From positions 68,491,323 through 68,555,322 of the forward strand of contig NW_022098076.1 in the NCBI RefSeq assembly GCF_002288925.2: DNA of 64,000 nt, written 5' to 3'. This DNA is from Delphinapterus leucas. Lineage: Eukaryota; Chordata; Mammalia; Artiodactyla; Monodontidae. Positions 46,601 to 59,034 of this stretch are shown here, in pieces. Position numbers and translations under genes: made by a program. The notes below the pieces were generated by a model. The model worked only from the letters and a program-made list of their open reading frames with translations, was not told where the DNA came from and did not search any database. Within the stretch, counting starts at the first letter, position 1. Each line of letters opens with the position of its first letter.

Positions 46601-49552
46601 TTTTTTTTTTTTAACATCTTTATTGGAGTATAATTGCTTTACAATGGTGTGTTAGTTTCTGCTTTATAACAAAGTGAATCAGCTATACATATGCATATAT
46701 CCCCATATCTCCACCCTCTTGCATTTCGCTCCCACCTTCCCTATCCCACCCCTCTAGGTGGTCACAAAGCACCAAGCTGATCTCCCTGAGCTATGCGGCT
46801 GCTTCCCACTAGCTATCTATTTTACATTTGATAGTGTATATATGTCAATGTCACTCTCTCACTTTGTCACGGCTTACCCTTCCCCCTCGCCATGTCCTCA
46901 AGTCCATTCTCCAGTAGGTCTGCGTCTTTATTCCCGTTTTGCCCCTAGGTTCTTCATGACTTTTTTTTTTTTTAAATTCCATATATATGTGTTAGCATAT
47001 GGTATTTGTTTTTCTCTTTCTGACTTACTTCGCTCTGTATGACAGAGTCTAGGTCCATCCACCTCACTACAAATAACTCAATTTCGTTTCTTTTTATGGC
47101 TGAGTAATATTCCATTGTATATATGTGCCACATCTTCTTATCCATTCGTCTGTCAATAGACACTTAGGTTGCTTCCATGTCCTGGCTCTTGTAAATAGAG
47201 CTGCAGTGAACACTGTGGTACATGACTTTTTGAATTATGGTTTTCTCAGGATATATGCCCCGTAGTGGGATTGCTGGGTAGTACGGTAGTTATATTTTTA
47301 GGGTTTTTTTTGTTTATTTTTTTTTTGTGGTACGCGGGCCTCTCACTGTTGTGGCCTCTCCCGTTGTGGAGCACAGGCTCCAGACGCACAGGCTCAGCAG
47401 CCATGGCTCACGGGCCTAGCCGCTCCACGGCATGCGGGAACTTCCCAGACCGGCGCTCGAACCCATGTCCCCTGCATCGGCAGGCAGACTCTCAACCACT
47501 GCGCCACCAGGGAAGCCCTATTTTTATTTTTTTACGGAACCTCCATACTGTTCTCCATAGTGGCTGTATCAATTTACATTCCCACCAACTTCCCAGTGCC
47601 AGAGGGTTCCCTTTTCTCCACACCCTCTCCAGCATTTATTGTTTGTAGATTTTTTGATGATGGCCATTCTGACCGGTGTGAGATGATATCTCATTGTACT
47701 TTTGGTTTGCATTTCTCTAATGATTAATGATGTTGAGCATTCTTTCATGTGTTTGTTGGCAATCTGTATATCTTCTTTGGAGAAATGTCTATTTAGGTCT
47801 TCTGCCCATTTTAGGATTGGGTTGTTTGTTTTTATGATATTGAGCTGCATGAGCTACTTGTATATTTTGGAGCTTAATCCTTTGTCAGTTGCTTCATTTG
47901 CAAATATTTTCTCCCATTCTGAGGGTTGTCTTTTCGTCTTGTTTATGGTTTCCTTTGCTGTGCAAAAGCTTTTAAGTTTCATTAGGTCCCATTTGTTTAT
48001 TTTTGTTTTTATTTCCATTGCTCTAAGGGGTGGGTCAAAAAGGATCTTGCTATGATTTATGTCATAGAGTGTTCTTCCTATGTTTTCCTCTAAGAATTTG
48101 ATAGTGTCTGGCCTTACATTTAGGTCTTTAATCCATTTTGAGTTTACTTTTGTGTATGGTGTTAGGGAGTGTTCTAATATCATTCTTTTACATGTAGCTG
48201 TCCAGTTTTCCCAGGACACTTATTGAAGAGGCTGTCTTTTCTCCATTGTATATTCTTGACTCCTTTATCAAAGATAAGGTGACCATATGTGTGTGGGTTT
48301 ATCTCTGGGCTTTCTATCCCGTTCCGTTGATCTATATTTCTGTTTTTGTGCCTGTACCATACTGTCTTGATTACTGTAGCTTTGTAGTATAGTCTGAAGT
48401 CAGGGAGCTTGATTCCTCCAGCTCCGTTTTTCTTTCTCAGGATTGCTTTGGCTATTCGGGGTCTTTTGTGTTTCCATACAAATTGTGAAATTTTTTGTTC
48501 TAGTTCTGTGAAAAATGCCAGTGGTAGTTTGATAGGGATTGTATTGAACCTGTAGATTGCTTTGGGTAGTAGAGTCATTTTCACAATGTTGATTCTTCCA
48601 ATCCAAGAACATGGTATATCTCTCCATCTATTTGTATCATCTTTAATTTCTTCAGTGTCTTATAATTTTCTGCATACTGGCCTTTTGTCTCCTTAGGTAG
48701 GTTTATTCCTAGGTATTTTATTCTTTTTGTTGCAGTGGTAAATGGGAGTGTTTCCTTAATTTCTCTTTCAGATTTTTCTTCATTAGTGTATAGGAATGCC
48801 AGAGATTTCTGTGCATTAATTTTGTATCCTGCTACTTTACCAAATTCATTGCTTAGCTCTAGAAGTTTTCTGGTAGCATCTTTAGGATTCTCTATGTATA
48901 CTATTATGTCATCTGCAAACAGTGACAGCTTTACTTCTTGTTTTCCAATTTGTATTCCTTTTATTTCTTTTTCTTCTCTGATTGCTGTGGCTAAAACTTC
49001 CAAAACTATTTTGAATAATAGTGGTGAGAGTGGTCAACCTTGTCTTTTTCCTGATCTTAATGGAAATGGTTTCAGTTTTTCGCCATTGAGGACGATGTTG
49101 GCTGTGTGTTTGTCATATATGGCCTTTATTATGTTGAGGTAAGTTCCCTCTATGCCTACTTTCTGCAGGGTTTTTATCATAAATGGGTGTTGAATTTTGT
49201 CGAAACTTTCTCTGCATCTATTGAGATGATCATCTGGTTTTTCTCCTTCAAGTTGTTAATATGGTATATCACATTGATTGATTTGCGTATATTGAAGAAT
49301 CCTTGCACTCCTGGGATAAACCCCACTTGATCATGGTGTATGATCCTTTTAATGTGCTGTTGGATTCTGTTTGCTAGTATTTTGTTGAGGATTTTTGCGT
49401 CTGTGTTCATCAGTGATATTGGCCTGTAGTTTTCTTTCTTTCTGACATCTTTGTCTGGTTTTGGTATCAGGGTGATGGTGGCCTCGTAGAATGAGTTTGG
49501 GAGTGTTCCTCCCTCTGCTATATTTTGTAAGAGTTTGAGAAGGATAGGTGTT
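46601..49552 (-). mobile_element. L1, 5'-truncated to about 2.95 kb, with ORF2 remnants
   Basis: An inverted L1 starts at a T run (the A tail) and extends through the 3' UTR and the C-terminal half of ORF2 (endonuclease/reverse transcriptase protein). - strand frames recognisable as ORF2 are 46972-47163 (C-terminus, WMDLDSVIQSEVSQKEK), 47569-47850, 47854-48219, 48180-48584 ([20 protein letters not shown]), 48581-49003 ([13 protein letters not shown], containing the reverse transcriptase FADD motif), 49177-49410 and 49349-49573. They are split by frameshifts and by a SINE, so no active protein is encoded. The TSD is AAGCAATTGCTTTT from 46588 and AAGCAATTTCTTTT at 49553-49566 (one mismatch). 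Confidence 0.93.
47305..47518 (-). mobile_element. CHR-type SINE inserted in L1 ORF2
   Basis: An inverted CHR element runs from a T run and GTGGTACGCGGGCCTCTCAC to GCGCCACCAGGGAAGCCC. The flanking L1 text TATTTTTA is repeated on both sides (about 47292 and 47519), consistent with a TSD. It disrupts the L1 reading frame after the L1 was in place. Confidence 0.92.
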
Positions 49553-49869
49553 AAGCAATTTCTTTTGATACAAAGTAGTACTCAGCTTGGTAATGCACCA
49601 TCCTATTAGCTTTGCCTCCTTCCCTACCTAATCTATTTTTAGTTCACTTCCACCCCCTTGAATTGCACTCCCTAATAAGAAGTAACATGTAAACCATTGT
49701 TTTAAGCCCGCGTTTCCTGGGAAGCTCAGGTCAGGATAATAGCCAAACATATTTCATTACATTATTATGCCTAAATATACATAACATATATAGCATTGTT
49801 TTGTGTATTTTAAACTTTTAAAGTAAATGTTATTGTACCATAAGATAATTCTGAAAGTTGTTTTGTTCA

Positions 49870-50215
49870 ATCAACACTGTATTTTGGAAATTTTCCCATG
49901 TTGATACGTGGAGCTCTAATTCATACATGGTAGTTGCTATATATTATTCCAACGTGTGAATGTGTCATAGATAATTTATCCACTCTCCTATATATGGATG
50001 TGCATCGGATGCTTAGAATTCACTAAAATGTTGTTATGAATAATTATTGTTCTTATCTTTTTGTGCATATATGTGATAAATCCTCCAAAGTCTACTTTGG
50101 GAATTGTTGAAGTGTACACATATTTCAGTTTTCCTAGATATTGCCACATTAGTCTCCAAAATTATTTTATAAATTAAGTTCTTGCTGGCAGTTCTATTCT
50201 TGACAAAACTTGGTA
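49870..50215 (-). repeat. Possible old L1 3' UTR fragment
   Basis: The text CACTGTATTTTGGAAATTTT, CCTATATATGGATGTGCATC and GATATTGCCACATTAGTCTC recalls the inverted 3' region of old L1M families. It is tentative. Confidence 0.4.
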
Positions 50216-52720
50216 TGACCAGACTTTTTAGAAGGCTATTTTTAGAGCAGTTTTAGGTTTACAACAAAATCGAGAGAAAGGTACTGAGATTTCTCATTTA
50301 TCCCCTGCCCACACACCAGCATAGCCTTTCCCATTATCTGTATCCCCCATATTATCCCACTAGAGTGGGACATTTGTTAAAGTCATGAAACTACATTGAC
50401 ACATCACAATCACCCAAAATCCATAGTTTATCTTATGGTTCACTCTTTTTTTTATATATAAAATTATTTATTTATTTATTTTTGTCTGAGTTGGGTCTTT
50501 GTTGCTACGCACGGGGTTTATCTCTAGTTGCCGCGAGTGGGGGCTACTCTCCATTGCGGTGCGCAGGCTTCTCATTGCGGTGGCTTCTCTTGTTGCGGAG
50601 CACGGGCTCTAGGCATGCGTGCTTCAGTAGTTGTGGCTCACAGGCTCTAGAGCGCAGCCTCAGTAGTTGTGGCGCACAGGCTTAGCTGCTCTGTGGCATG
50701 TGGGATCTTCCCAGACCAGGGCTTGAACCCATGTCCCCTGCATTGGCAGGCGGATTCTTATCCACTGTGCCACCAGGGAATCCCCACAGTTCACTCTTGA
50801 TGTACATTCTGTGGGTTTGGATAAATGTATAATGACATACATTCATTATTATAGTATCATATGGAGTATTTTCACTGTTTGAGAAATCCTCTCTGTTCTA
50901 CCTATTCTCTTCTCCTCCCTCACCAACCTCTGGCAGCAGCTGATCTTTTTACTGTCTCCATAGTCCTGCCTTTTCCAGAATGTCATATAGTTGGAATCTT
51001 ACGGTTTATAGCCTTTTCAGATTGGCTTCTTTCAATTAGTAATATGTGTTTAAGCTCTTCCATGTCTTTTCATAGCTTGATAGCTCATTTTTTAAATGCT
51101 GAATATTACTTCATTTTCTGGATGTACTGCAGTTTATTTATCCATTCACCTATTGAAAGGTAACTCAGTTGCTTCCAGGTTTTGGAAATTATGAACAAAA
51201 CTGCCAAAATTATCTACATGCAGATTTTTGTGTGGGCACAAATTTTCATTTCATTTGTGTTAAATACCAAGGAGTGTGACTGCTGAATCTTATGGTAAGA
51301 ATATGTTTCATTTTCTAAGAAATTGCCAATCTGTCTTCCAAAGTGGCTGTATCATTTTGCATTCCCACCAGCAATGTATCATGTTTCTGTTGCTCTATAA
51401 CCTCACCAGCATATAATGTTGCCGGTGTTCTGGGTCTGGGACTATTAAGGTGTGTAGTGACGTTTTAATTTGCATTTCTGTGATGACATATGATGTGAAA
51501 CATCTTTTAATATATTATTTGACATCTGTCTGTCTTTTGGGTGAGGTTCTGTTAAGGTCGTTGGCACATTTTTAAATGGGGTTGTTTGTTGTCTTATTGT
51601 TGAATTTTAACAGTTCTTTGTATGTTTTGGATAACAGTCCTCTATCAGATGTGTCTTTTGCAAATATATCCTTCCAGTTTGTGACTCATCTTCTCATTCT
51701 CTTGACATTGCATTTCACAGAGCAGAAGTTTTTACTTTTGACGAAGTCCAGCTTATTTCTTTCATGGATTGTGCCTTTGGTGTTTTATCTAAAACATCAT
51801 TTTATGCCACACACAAAAAATGGGTTTTATTGCTATACTACCGGTTATCAAGGTGTTCCTCTATGTTATTTTCTAAGAGTTTTATACTTTTGTGTTTTAC
51901 ATTTAGATCTTTGATCCATTTTGAACTAATTTTTTTAAAAGACATAAGGTCTGTGTCAAGATTCATTTCTTTGCATGTGGAAGTCCATTTGCTGAAGAAA
52001 TTATCTTTGCTCCTTGTATTGCCTTTACTCCTTTTCAAAGATCAATGACTACATTTATGAGGGTCTATTTCTACGATCTTTATTCTGTTCCATTGATCTA
52101 TTTGTTGTTTCTCCAATACCACATTGTCTTGATTACTGTAGCTTTATAGTAAGTCTTAAAGTTGGGTAGTGTCAGTCCTCCAACTTTGTTTCTCTTTAAT
52201 ATTGTGATGGCTATTGTGGGTCTCCATACAAACTTTAAATTCAGGTTGTCACTATCCATAAAATAACTTGCTCGTGTTTTTATTGGGATTGCATTGAATC
52301 TGTAGATCAATTTGGGAAGAACAGACGTCCTGATAATGTTGAGTCTTCCTATCCATGAATATGGAATATCTCTCCATTTTTTAGTTTCTCTTTGATTTCA
52401 TTTATTAGAGTTTTGTACTTTTTTCATATAGTTCTTGTACATATTCTTTCAGATTTATACCTGAGTATTTCATTTTGAGGGGTGTTAACATACTTGGTAT
52501 TGTGTTTTTAATTTCAAATTCCACTTGCTCATTGCTAGTGTGTAGGGAAGTGATTGACTTTTGTATATTGACCTTGCATCCTGCAGCCTTGCTATAATCA
52601 CTTTTTCCAGAGGAGTTTTTTTTTTTTGTCAATTCTTTTGAAATTTCTCTACAGATGATCATGTCATTTGCGAACAAAATTTTATTTTTTCTTCCTTCTC
52701 AATGTGTATACATTTTATTT
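50216..52720 (-). mobile_element. Old L1M copy with degraded ORF2, interrupted by a SINE
   Basis: Inverted L1MA/MB-like text starts TTTTTAGAGCAGTTTTAGGT, continues CATTGACACATCACAATCAC and GCCTTTTCAGATTGGCTTCT, and then ORF2-derived sequence. - strand frames at 51838-52038, 52098-52310 ([16 protein letters not shown]) and 52405-52677 (FANDMIICREISKE) are short decayed ORF2 pieces. It is more diverged than the L1 copies at 41329 and 46601. Confidence 0.85.
50448..50786 (-). mobile_element. Long CHR-type SINE inserted in the L1M copy
   Basis: The inverted long CHR form runs from a TTTATTTATTT tail to GTGCCACCAGGGAATCCCC. The TSD GTTCACTCTT is perfect at 50438-50447 and 50789-50798. Confidence 0.92.
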
Positions 52721-53159
52721 CCTTTTCTTGTTTCATTGCATTAGCTAAAAGTTATCAGACTTTTAAAGTTTTTTAACTTTATGGATTTGGAGAGAAATAA
52801 AATTGTTTTTATTTACATTTTCCAGGTTATTCATGAGACTGAGCATATTGACTATTGGGACCACTGATGAGATATGAGCATATTCTCATTTTTCAAATTT
52901 TTTGTCTTTGCTTATTGATTTTGCAATAAATCTTAATATATTATGGATCCTAATAGTTTGTTGATTAAATGCAAGATATCTTTAAGAAAATGACTCTCCC
53001 TACCTAGGAACATGGTATTTTTGCCAGTCTCTATGAATTTAAACAATTTATGGTGTTGTTTCCACAATGGTATTAAATGTTTTGTTAGATTTATTCTTGA
53101 ATATATTATAGATTCTCTTGCTGTTCTCTAGACTGAACAAATATTAAAACAAGTAAATA

Positions 53160-53440
53160 TGATATTCAGAGAATGATAAATTTTATGAAGTAAAAAACAG
53201 GGGGAAATAATAACATTTCTGGAACAGGATAGGGAAGACAATTTCAGGCAGGTTAATAAACAGTCTTATATGACAGGGTTATATTTGGACTGAGACCTGA
53301 ATGGTGAAAAGGTACCAGCCTTGTAAAGATTTGGAGGAAGACAGTATCTAGAGCAAAGTAGAGTGGTAAGAGTTGTATGTAATGAAATCAATCATGGAGA
53401 ACCTTGCAAACCAGAGTAAGGAGCTCAGATGAGTATGGAC
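53160..53440 (-). repeat. L2 remnant
   Basis: The inverted L2 text is seen in TTTGGACTGAGACCTGAATG, CCTTGTAAAGATTTGGAGGA and GCAAACCAGAGTAAGGAGCT. The ends are approximate. Confidence 0.55.
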
Positions 53441-54564
53441 TTGGGATTTGGAGCTTTGTTCTTCTCACTGAGGGACCACTGAGACTGCTTTCTTAGAGAT
53501 ATCAGCTATTTGGGCTAAGGATACCCAAGACACATGGGATATATCCACTCCTGCATAATGGGTGTGGCCTCTCCCCTCAAACTCCAAAACTACAGCGTCA
53601 ATGTTTTCATTGTACACTTTGACTGATAGACACATGACAAGAGCAATCATGCTTCATCTTCAAATTCTAGTGGGTTGCTGTAGAGTAACAGTGGGCTCTT
53701 GCCAAAACTGTTTTTATTAATTACTATGGGTGTGTATATTACTACAAACTCTTCATATACTAACACAGCATTCTGGATTCTGCTTACTAAAGCAATCTTT
53801 TCCAAAATCCAAACAGAGTTCTCCTCTGCTCAGTTTATTTGCAAAGAATGTTTATTTATATACTCATCTGGCAACTTGGCTCCTGGCCACTATCAAAATT
53901 CACCCTTCCATTTAAAAGAGAGGATAATTTTCAAAGCTGACATATATTTAGCTACATCTGTGTGGATCTTCTTGCAGTTTCCTTTCACATGCTTCCTAAA
54001 GCCCAGTAGCCAGTTTCCTCTTCTGACCCAAAGCCACTCCATCACTGAGTGCCATCATTGGGAAAGCTCCACATCCAGTTCAGTGTGTTGCACAGTGAGA
54101 TAATGATATGCAGTGATTATCATGGACTGGTTTATTAACCCTGGTGCTATGATTGACAGATTAACTCAGTTCTTAGCTTTCCTCCAACAGTGTTCATCTG
54201 AATTGAAAGAGAAATGTATTAAAGAAGACAGTGTAGAGGAAAGCATTTAGGGAAGGCAGGTTTCTTTCCCAAAGGCAAAAAGTATTTGGAGGTTTTCAGT
54301 GAGGTATGAGAAGTGAACCATCATGGTAATCTTAATTCTCCACTAAAATGTTATTTTGAAAACAGATCTTTACAGTGCTTATTATAGATTTTTTTCCACC
54401 TCCATATGACTTATTGCCTTAAGGGGATTTGGAAATGGAAAGGACCATTAGCTCTTCTTCATCTTCTACCATTAACAGAGAAGTTCTTTCGTATGTCCTT
54501 AAGTAGCTCTCATTTACATGATTCATAGCACTTCTTCCAAACCCTCAAAACTTCACAATACTCA

Positions 54565-54785
54565 GTATTGTAATAGAAAGTTAGGGTATAACTTTGAAGC
54601 CAGACTTCACAGTTTCTTTTAGCACTTACTGTGTAACCTCAGGCAGGTCATGTAACCTTTCTGTGGCTCAGTTTTCTCTACTTTAAGTTTTGACAGCAGA
54701 GTTTTTTGGATCAATTGATTGATACACTTAAAACAGACCTTGACATATAACGAGTACTCAATATATGCTACCTGCTATTAATATT
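54565..54785 (+). repeat. MIR remnant
   Basis: The sense MIR order is present: GTGTAACCTCAGGCAGGTCA, TGTAACCTTTCTGTGGCTCA, then ACGAGTACTCAATATATGCT. Confidence 0.65.
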
Positions 54786-55109
54786 TTTCTGACAAATACC
54801 CTACTTTTATCTATTAAATATCACTCATTAAAAATGACCTTATTGATTACTACACAGCTTACATAGGCCATCGAGCCTGAACACTCTCATATTCTCATTC
54901 TTCCTCTTTTCCTTCTAACTTAGACTCTACTATTCTTCCTTTTTATCTTCCATCCTAGGAATTATTTTTCCGCCAAAGAATGATAAATCCAGCTGTGCTC
55001 CAGAACCTGGTTAATTAATTATTCTCTCTCTTAAATATGCTCAACATTTCCTTCTAAAATGACCCTTTAATTCTGGCCCATAAATATGTCCAAATCTCTT
55101 ATTTTAAAA

Positions 55110-55995
55110 AAAATTCCATGGTACAGACACTTTGGATGACAGTTTGACAGTTTCTTACAAAGCTAATCAGTCTTAAAAAATCGTCCAGCAATTGCACTCC
55201 TAGGTATTTTACCAAATGTGTTGAAAACTTACATCTATACAAAAACCTGCACACAAAATGTTTGTAGCATCTTTACTCATAATTGCCAAGTATTGGAAGC
55301 AACCAAGGTGTCCTTCAATAGATGAATGGATAGGGAATTCCCTGGCGGTTCAGTGGTTAGGACTCCATGCATTCACTGCCAAGCACCCAGGTTTAAACCC
55401 TGGTGGGGTGACTAAGATCCCAGAAGCCATGCAGCACGGCCAAAAAAAAAAAAAAGATGAATGGATAAATAAACTGTGGTACAGCCATACAAATGGAATA
55501 TTACTTAGCAATAAAAATAAATAAGCTATCAAGTTACAAAAAGACATGAAGGAAGCTTAAGTGCTAAGTGAAAGAAGCCAGTCAGAAAAAACTACGTACT
55601 GTATTATTCCAACTATATTGCATTCTGGGAAAGGTAAAACTATAGAGACTGTGAAAAGATTAGTGGTTGCCAGGAGCTGGGGAGGAGCAGGGAGGAATTA
55701 GGTGGAGCAGAGAAAATTTTTAAAGCATGAAACTACTCTATATCATAATGATGAATAAATGACATTATTTGGAAAAACCTATACAACTCTACAACATAAA
55801 GAGTGAACACTAATGTAAACTATGGATTTAGTTAATAATGTATCAGATTGGCTCATCAATAATAACAAATGTACCATACCAACGCAAGTTGTTAAAAGGA
55901 GAAATTGTGGGCTGGAAAAGAGAGAATATATGAGAACTGTCTGTGTATTCTTTCTTTAAACCATAACTGCCCTCAGAAATAAAGTCTATTAATAA
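55110..55995 (+). mobile_element. Old L1M 3' end in sense orientation, interrupted by a SINE
   Basis: Sense-orientation L1M 3' UTR text is seen: CATCTTTACTCATAATTGCC, AAATGGAATATTACTTAGCA, TAGTGGTTGCCAGGAGCTGG. It is the only L1 here in + orientation and carries no usable ORF. Confidence 0.8.
55333..55455 (+). mobile_element. Short CHR-type SINE with 12-bp perfect TSD
   Basis: The element reads GGGAATTCCCTGGCGGTTCA, contains CAGGTTTAAACCCTGGTGGG and ends GCAGCACGGCC plus an A tail. The TSD GATGAATGGATA is at 55321-55332 and 55456-55467, within L1 text. Confidence 0.93.
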
Positions 55996-56539
55996 TTTTT
56001 AAAAAATCTTAAAGTTTATATAAATTGTTTCACCGCAGCACCTAGGTTAGTATGGGTTTTATTAATAACTTGGAGAAGATGTGTATGTTTAGCAAGGGGC
56101 AGGAATCTTGGGGGCCATCTTAGAATTTTGCCTACCCCACTATCCTATCCTATGCTGTCACCTCCTAAAAACATCTTTGGTGACAAAAGACTAAAGTTGT
56201 CCCCTATACTTCCAAATTGGGCTCTTTTTTTCTCTTTCCATATGTTCACCTGAATTACTTTATCTACTTCCATGGTTTCACTATCTTTTATACAGTGTTA
56301 ATCAATCTATCCTACCCCGTTAACCCTTCTGGGCTCCACATCCATATTTCTAGCTGCCTCCTGATGGTATCCATTGGAATTTCCAATAGCTACTCAAGGA
56401 AAACTAATTAATTCTTCCATACACACTCATAAAATAAGAACATGATTCTCCTTGCCAACTTTTTCTCTCTTTGAATGAGATCATCATTACTCAGTTGCTC
56501 AAAATAGAAAATTTAGAGCTTCAACTGATATTTACTGAA

Positions 56540-56745
56540 GGCTTAGTATAGATCAGGGACTCTCTTAAATTCTTTACAAGTATTAACATTAATCTTCACA
56601 ACATCTCTATGGAGAAAGTATCAATACAATTACTTGAAAACCATAGTGAAGAACCTTTCCCAGGTTGTTATATCTAATATGAGGTAGGGCTAGAGTCAAA
56701 ACTGTCTGGCTCAACACCTAAGCTTTTAACCACTGTGCTATTTTT
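56540..56745 (-). repeat. MIR remnant
   Basis: The inverted MIR pattern is seen: TACAAGTATTAACATTAATC, TTCACAACATCTCTATGGAG and TTTTAACCACTGTGCTAT. Confidence 0.65.
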
Positions 56746-56819
56746 CTTTCCCCATGCCCACTTTGTTATCAAGTCCTATCTATTCTGCCTCTGCAAGTCC
56801 ACTCAAACTCATCTCCTTA

Positions 56820-57215
56820 TCTCTAGCTCTGTTGCCATGTCCTTAGTTCAGGATCTCAGGATATTTTTCTAATCTCCAGACTTAGGTTCCCACATACAAC
56901 TCTTGCCTATTTCAAATAACTTCTACATTCCAGTCATATCAATCACTTTCGAATGGAAATGAAGTGTTTACTGCCCTGCTTAAAATCTTCCTATCCAAAC
57001 TTTGTAGCCTGCCATACAAAATCTTTCTCCATCTGATTCTTGCCCACATTTTCTGCCTTGTCCCTTTGTTCATAAGTAAATTTGTATCATGTCTCCCATT
57101 GTACCCTTTTCTTTACCTATCTGTCTTCCCTTCAATACAGTGAGTTTCTTATGGGCAGGAATCTATATAGATTAGTGCTTGGCATATAAAATGGACTCAG
57201 TAAATATGAATAAAC
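56820..57215 (+). repeat. L2 remnant
   Basis: Sense L2 text is seen: TGCTTAAAATCTTCCTATCC, CACATTTTCTGCCTTGTCCC, CAGTGAGTTTCTTATGGGCA and GGACTCAGTAAATATGAATA. Confidence 0.6.
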
Positions 57216-57239
57216 TATTTAGAATCTATCTTTCTTTGT

Positions 57240-58790
57240 TTCAAGATTCATATTAAAAGATGACTTCAAGAGAAGCAAAACTGGAGTCAGCCTGTACTCA
57301 GAGCTTTAGCCCTGCCCTGGCAGCTTTGAGATCCTAGTCAGACAGGTCACATCATAATAATGCAGAAGCCCAAGACATTTAGCAACATGAGAAATGAGAA
57401 ACAGCTCAAGAAAACCCAATGAAGATCCAAACTAAGAATGACATATTTCCCAATGATCAAATCTAAGTCTGGTACACTGAGACATATTACCTCTCTTAGG
57501 GTAGAATACCTTTGACGACATTAAGTAACATTGTGAGTGATGGCAGCTACAAGCGAGGCAGAAGAAATATTGAAAGTTAGGCTCAAAGATCGTGTATAAA
57601 GAATACCTTTGAGAAGTAACAAATGTGTGTAATTTCCCCTATGCTGTTCACATAGCAGACAGCACTAATCAATAACAGCAGTCTTTTCTTGAAGTACCTG
57701 GGCCTTATCTCCACAGTCTTTCTCAACAGCCAGGCCCTACCAATTAATCTGAGTTGGCATGAGAGAGAAAACCTATTTACCATATAGCCTATAAAAGAAA
57801 AGAGCTCTGTGATGAGAATCATAAGGACTTGCTTCTCCTTTGGGTCCTAACCATTAACCAGCTAGGAAGTCACTTCATAACCCTAGGCCTCATCACCCTT
57901 ATCAGTACAATTTGGAAATAGGAGTGGACTGTCTCTAAGTTTCCTTTGTATGTCCTAGCCCTAGATATTTATAATCTTAAGCAATGGAAAGTATCTATGA
58001 ATAACTGAAAAAAACATGACTATCACATAATTCTAAGAAATGAACTTCCTCATTGATATTATAAAACATCATTGTTATCTTTTTTCCTCCTCACAGAGCT
58101 GCTGATACTAATTATAAGATTCTTTGTCCAATGGTTAAAAAGGAAAAAAAAAAACTTTAAGAAATTAAACGAAGAATTTATTTCTGTGACTGAAAATACC
58201 AATACATACCATATAGTTGTCTCTATATGGTGTAGACACACATGTAGCTAATAGAAGATATTTCTATCTGTTGAGATTAGGCCCTGGGGTGTCTGATTCT
58301 CCATTTTGTGGATCACACCAATACCTTTGTTCAAAATGGTGTATGACTATGTTCATTTGCAAGTATTTGGATCCACAGCAATGGTTTTTTACTCACACTG
58401 CTTCACTGTTGACCCCACCCCTTACTTGTTTTACTGCCAGATAAAACATCTAACAATAATCTACTTATAAACTATAGTACAGGGCTTTGACTATGACAAC
58501 TCAAGTAAAATGGCAGATATCAATGGAATGAACATGAATATCAATGTTCTTTCTCAAGTTGTAATTAACTTATACAACTGGTTAGTTTGGCAATATTTCT
58601 GCTTTGGGGAAACAAGCATGGTTACTTTCTTGTGGTTACCCTTTCACAATAAATTCTCACATCAGAGAACTTTCAAGCTTTCTGTTTTGCCAAACTTGCT
58701 TCCTTCCTGGTTTAGACTTCTAATAATTTTCATGTGCTCCTTCTGCTGAATCCCGAGGGTGGACTCCTGACCTCCTTGCCAGAGGTACGA
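57240..58790. other. Sequence upstream of the UNC80 CpG island
   Basis: Apart from a possible MIR at 57790-57960, nothing is recognised. A 79-codon frame at 58510-58749 begins with an ATG in fair context but shows no homology or splice partner. The region lacks young transposons and could contain distal promoter elements. Confidence 0.5.
57790..57960 (+). repeat. Possible MIR remnant
   Basis: GAAGTCACTTCATAACCCTA, GGCCTCATCACCCTTATCAG and TACAATTTGGAAATAGGAGT match the middle of a sense MIR. It is diverged. Confidence 0.5.
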
Positions 58791-59034
58791 AGGATGCCAG
58801 GGTTATAGCGACTGCTCTGCGGTTCTCCAAAGCTCCTCCTCCCCGGAACGTGACAGTTCTTCAGCTGCCAAGGTTGGGAAGCAGGACAGGGGACACTCCT
58901 GGGGTGCAGCTCCGAGGGGAGGAAGCCGAATTCTGGGGGCTAAAGAGGCCACGCAGGGGACCTGCTGCGCGGTGCCGAGCTGGGACCCTTTTGGCCGTCC
59001 CACTGCTGCGCAGCCTGACCCCTGTCCGGCGCGG

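Larger units (their letters stand above)
26613..58790. other. MAP2-UNC80 intergenic region, repeat-dense
   Basis: About 32 kb without a recognisable gene. It is dominated by nested transposons listed separately. Stretches with nothing that I can identify include roughly 27920-28290, 29370-31390 (apart from a CA repeat and a 31-bp duplication), 31570-32080, 32300-33340, 33520-34380, 34860-36960, 37200-38230, 40360-41300, 43030-44900, 46385-46585, 49570-49860, 53470-54560, 54800-55100 and 55996-56530. Open frames in this region are short, lack splice or promoter context, and most of the longer ones translate SINE or L1 sequence. Confidence 0.8.

Noticed and set aside
47000..49600. Intact L1 ORF2 considered as an active reverse transcriptase
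   Set aside because: The frame is broken by frameshifts, 5' truncation and a nested SINE.
58510..58749. A 79-codon ATG-initiated frame upstream of UNC80
   Set aside because: The ATG context is fair, but there is no homology, promoter or splice evidence; expected by chance in AT-rich DNA.
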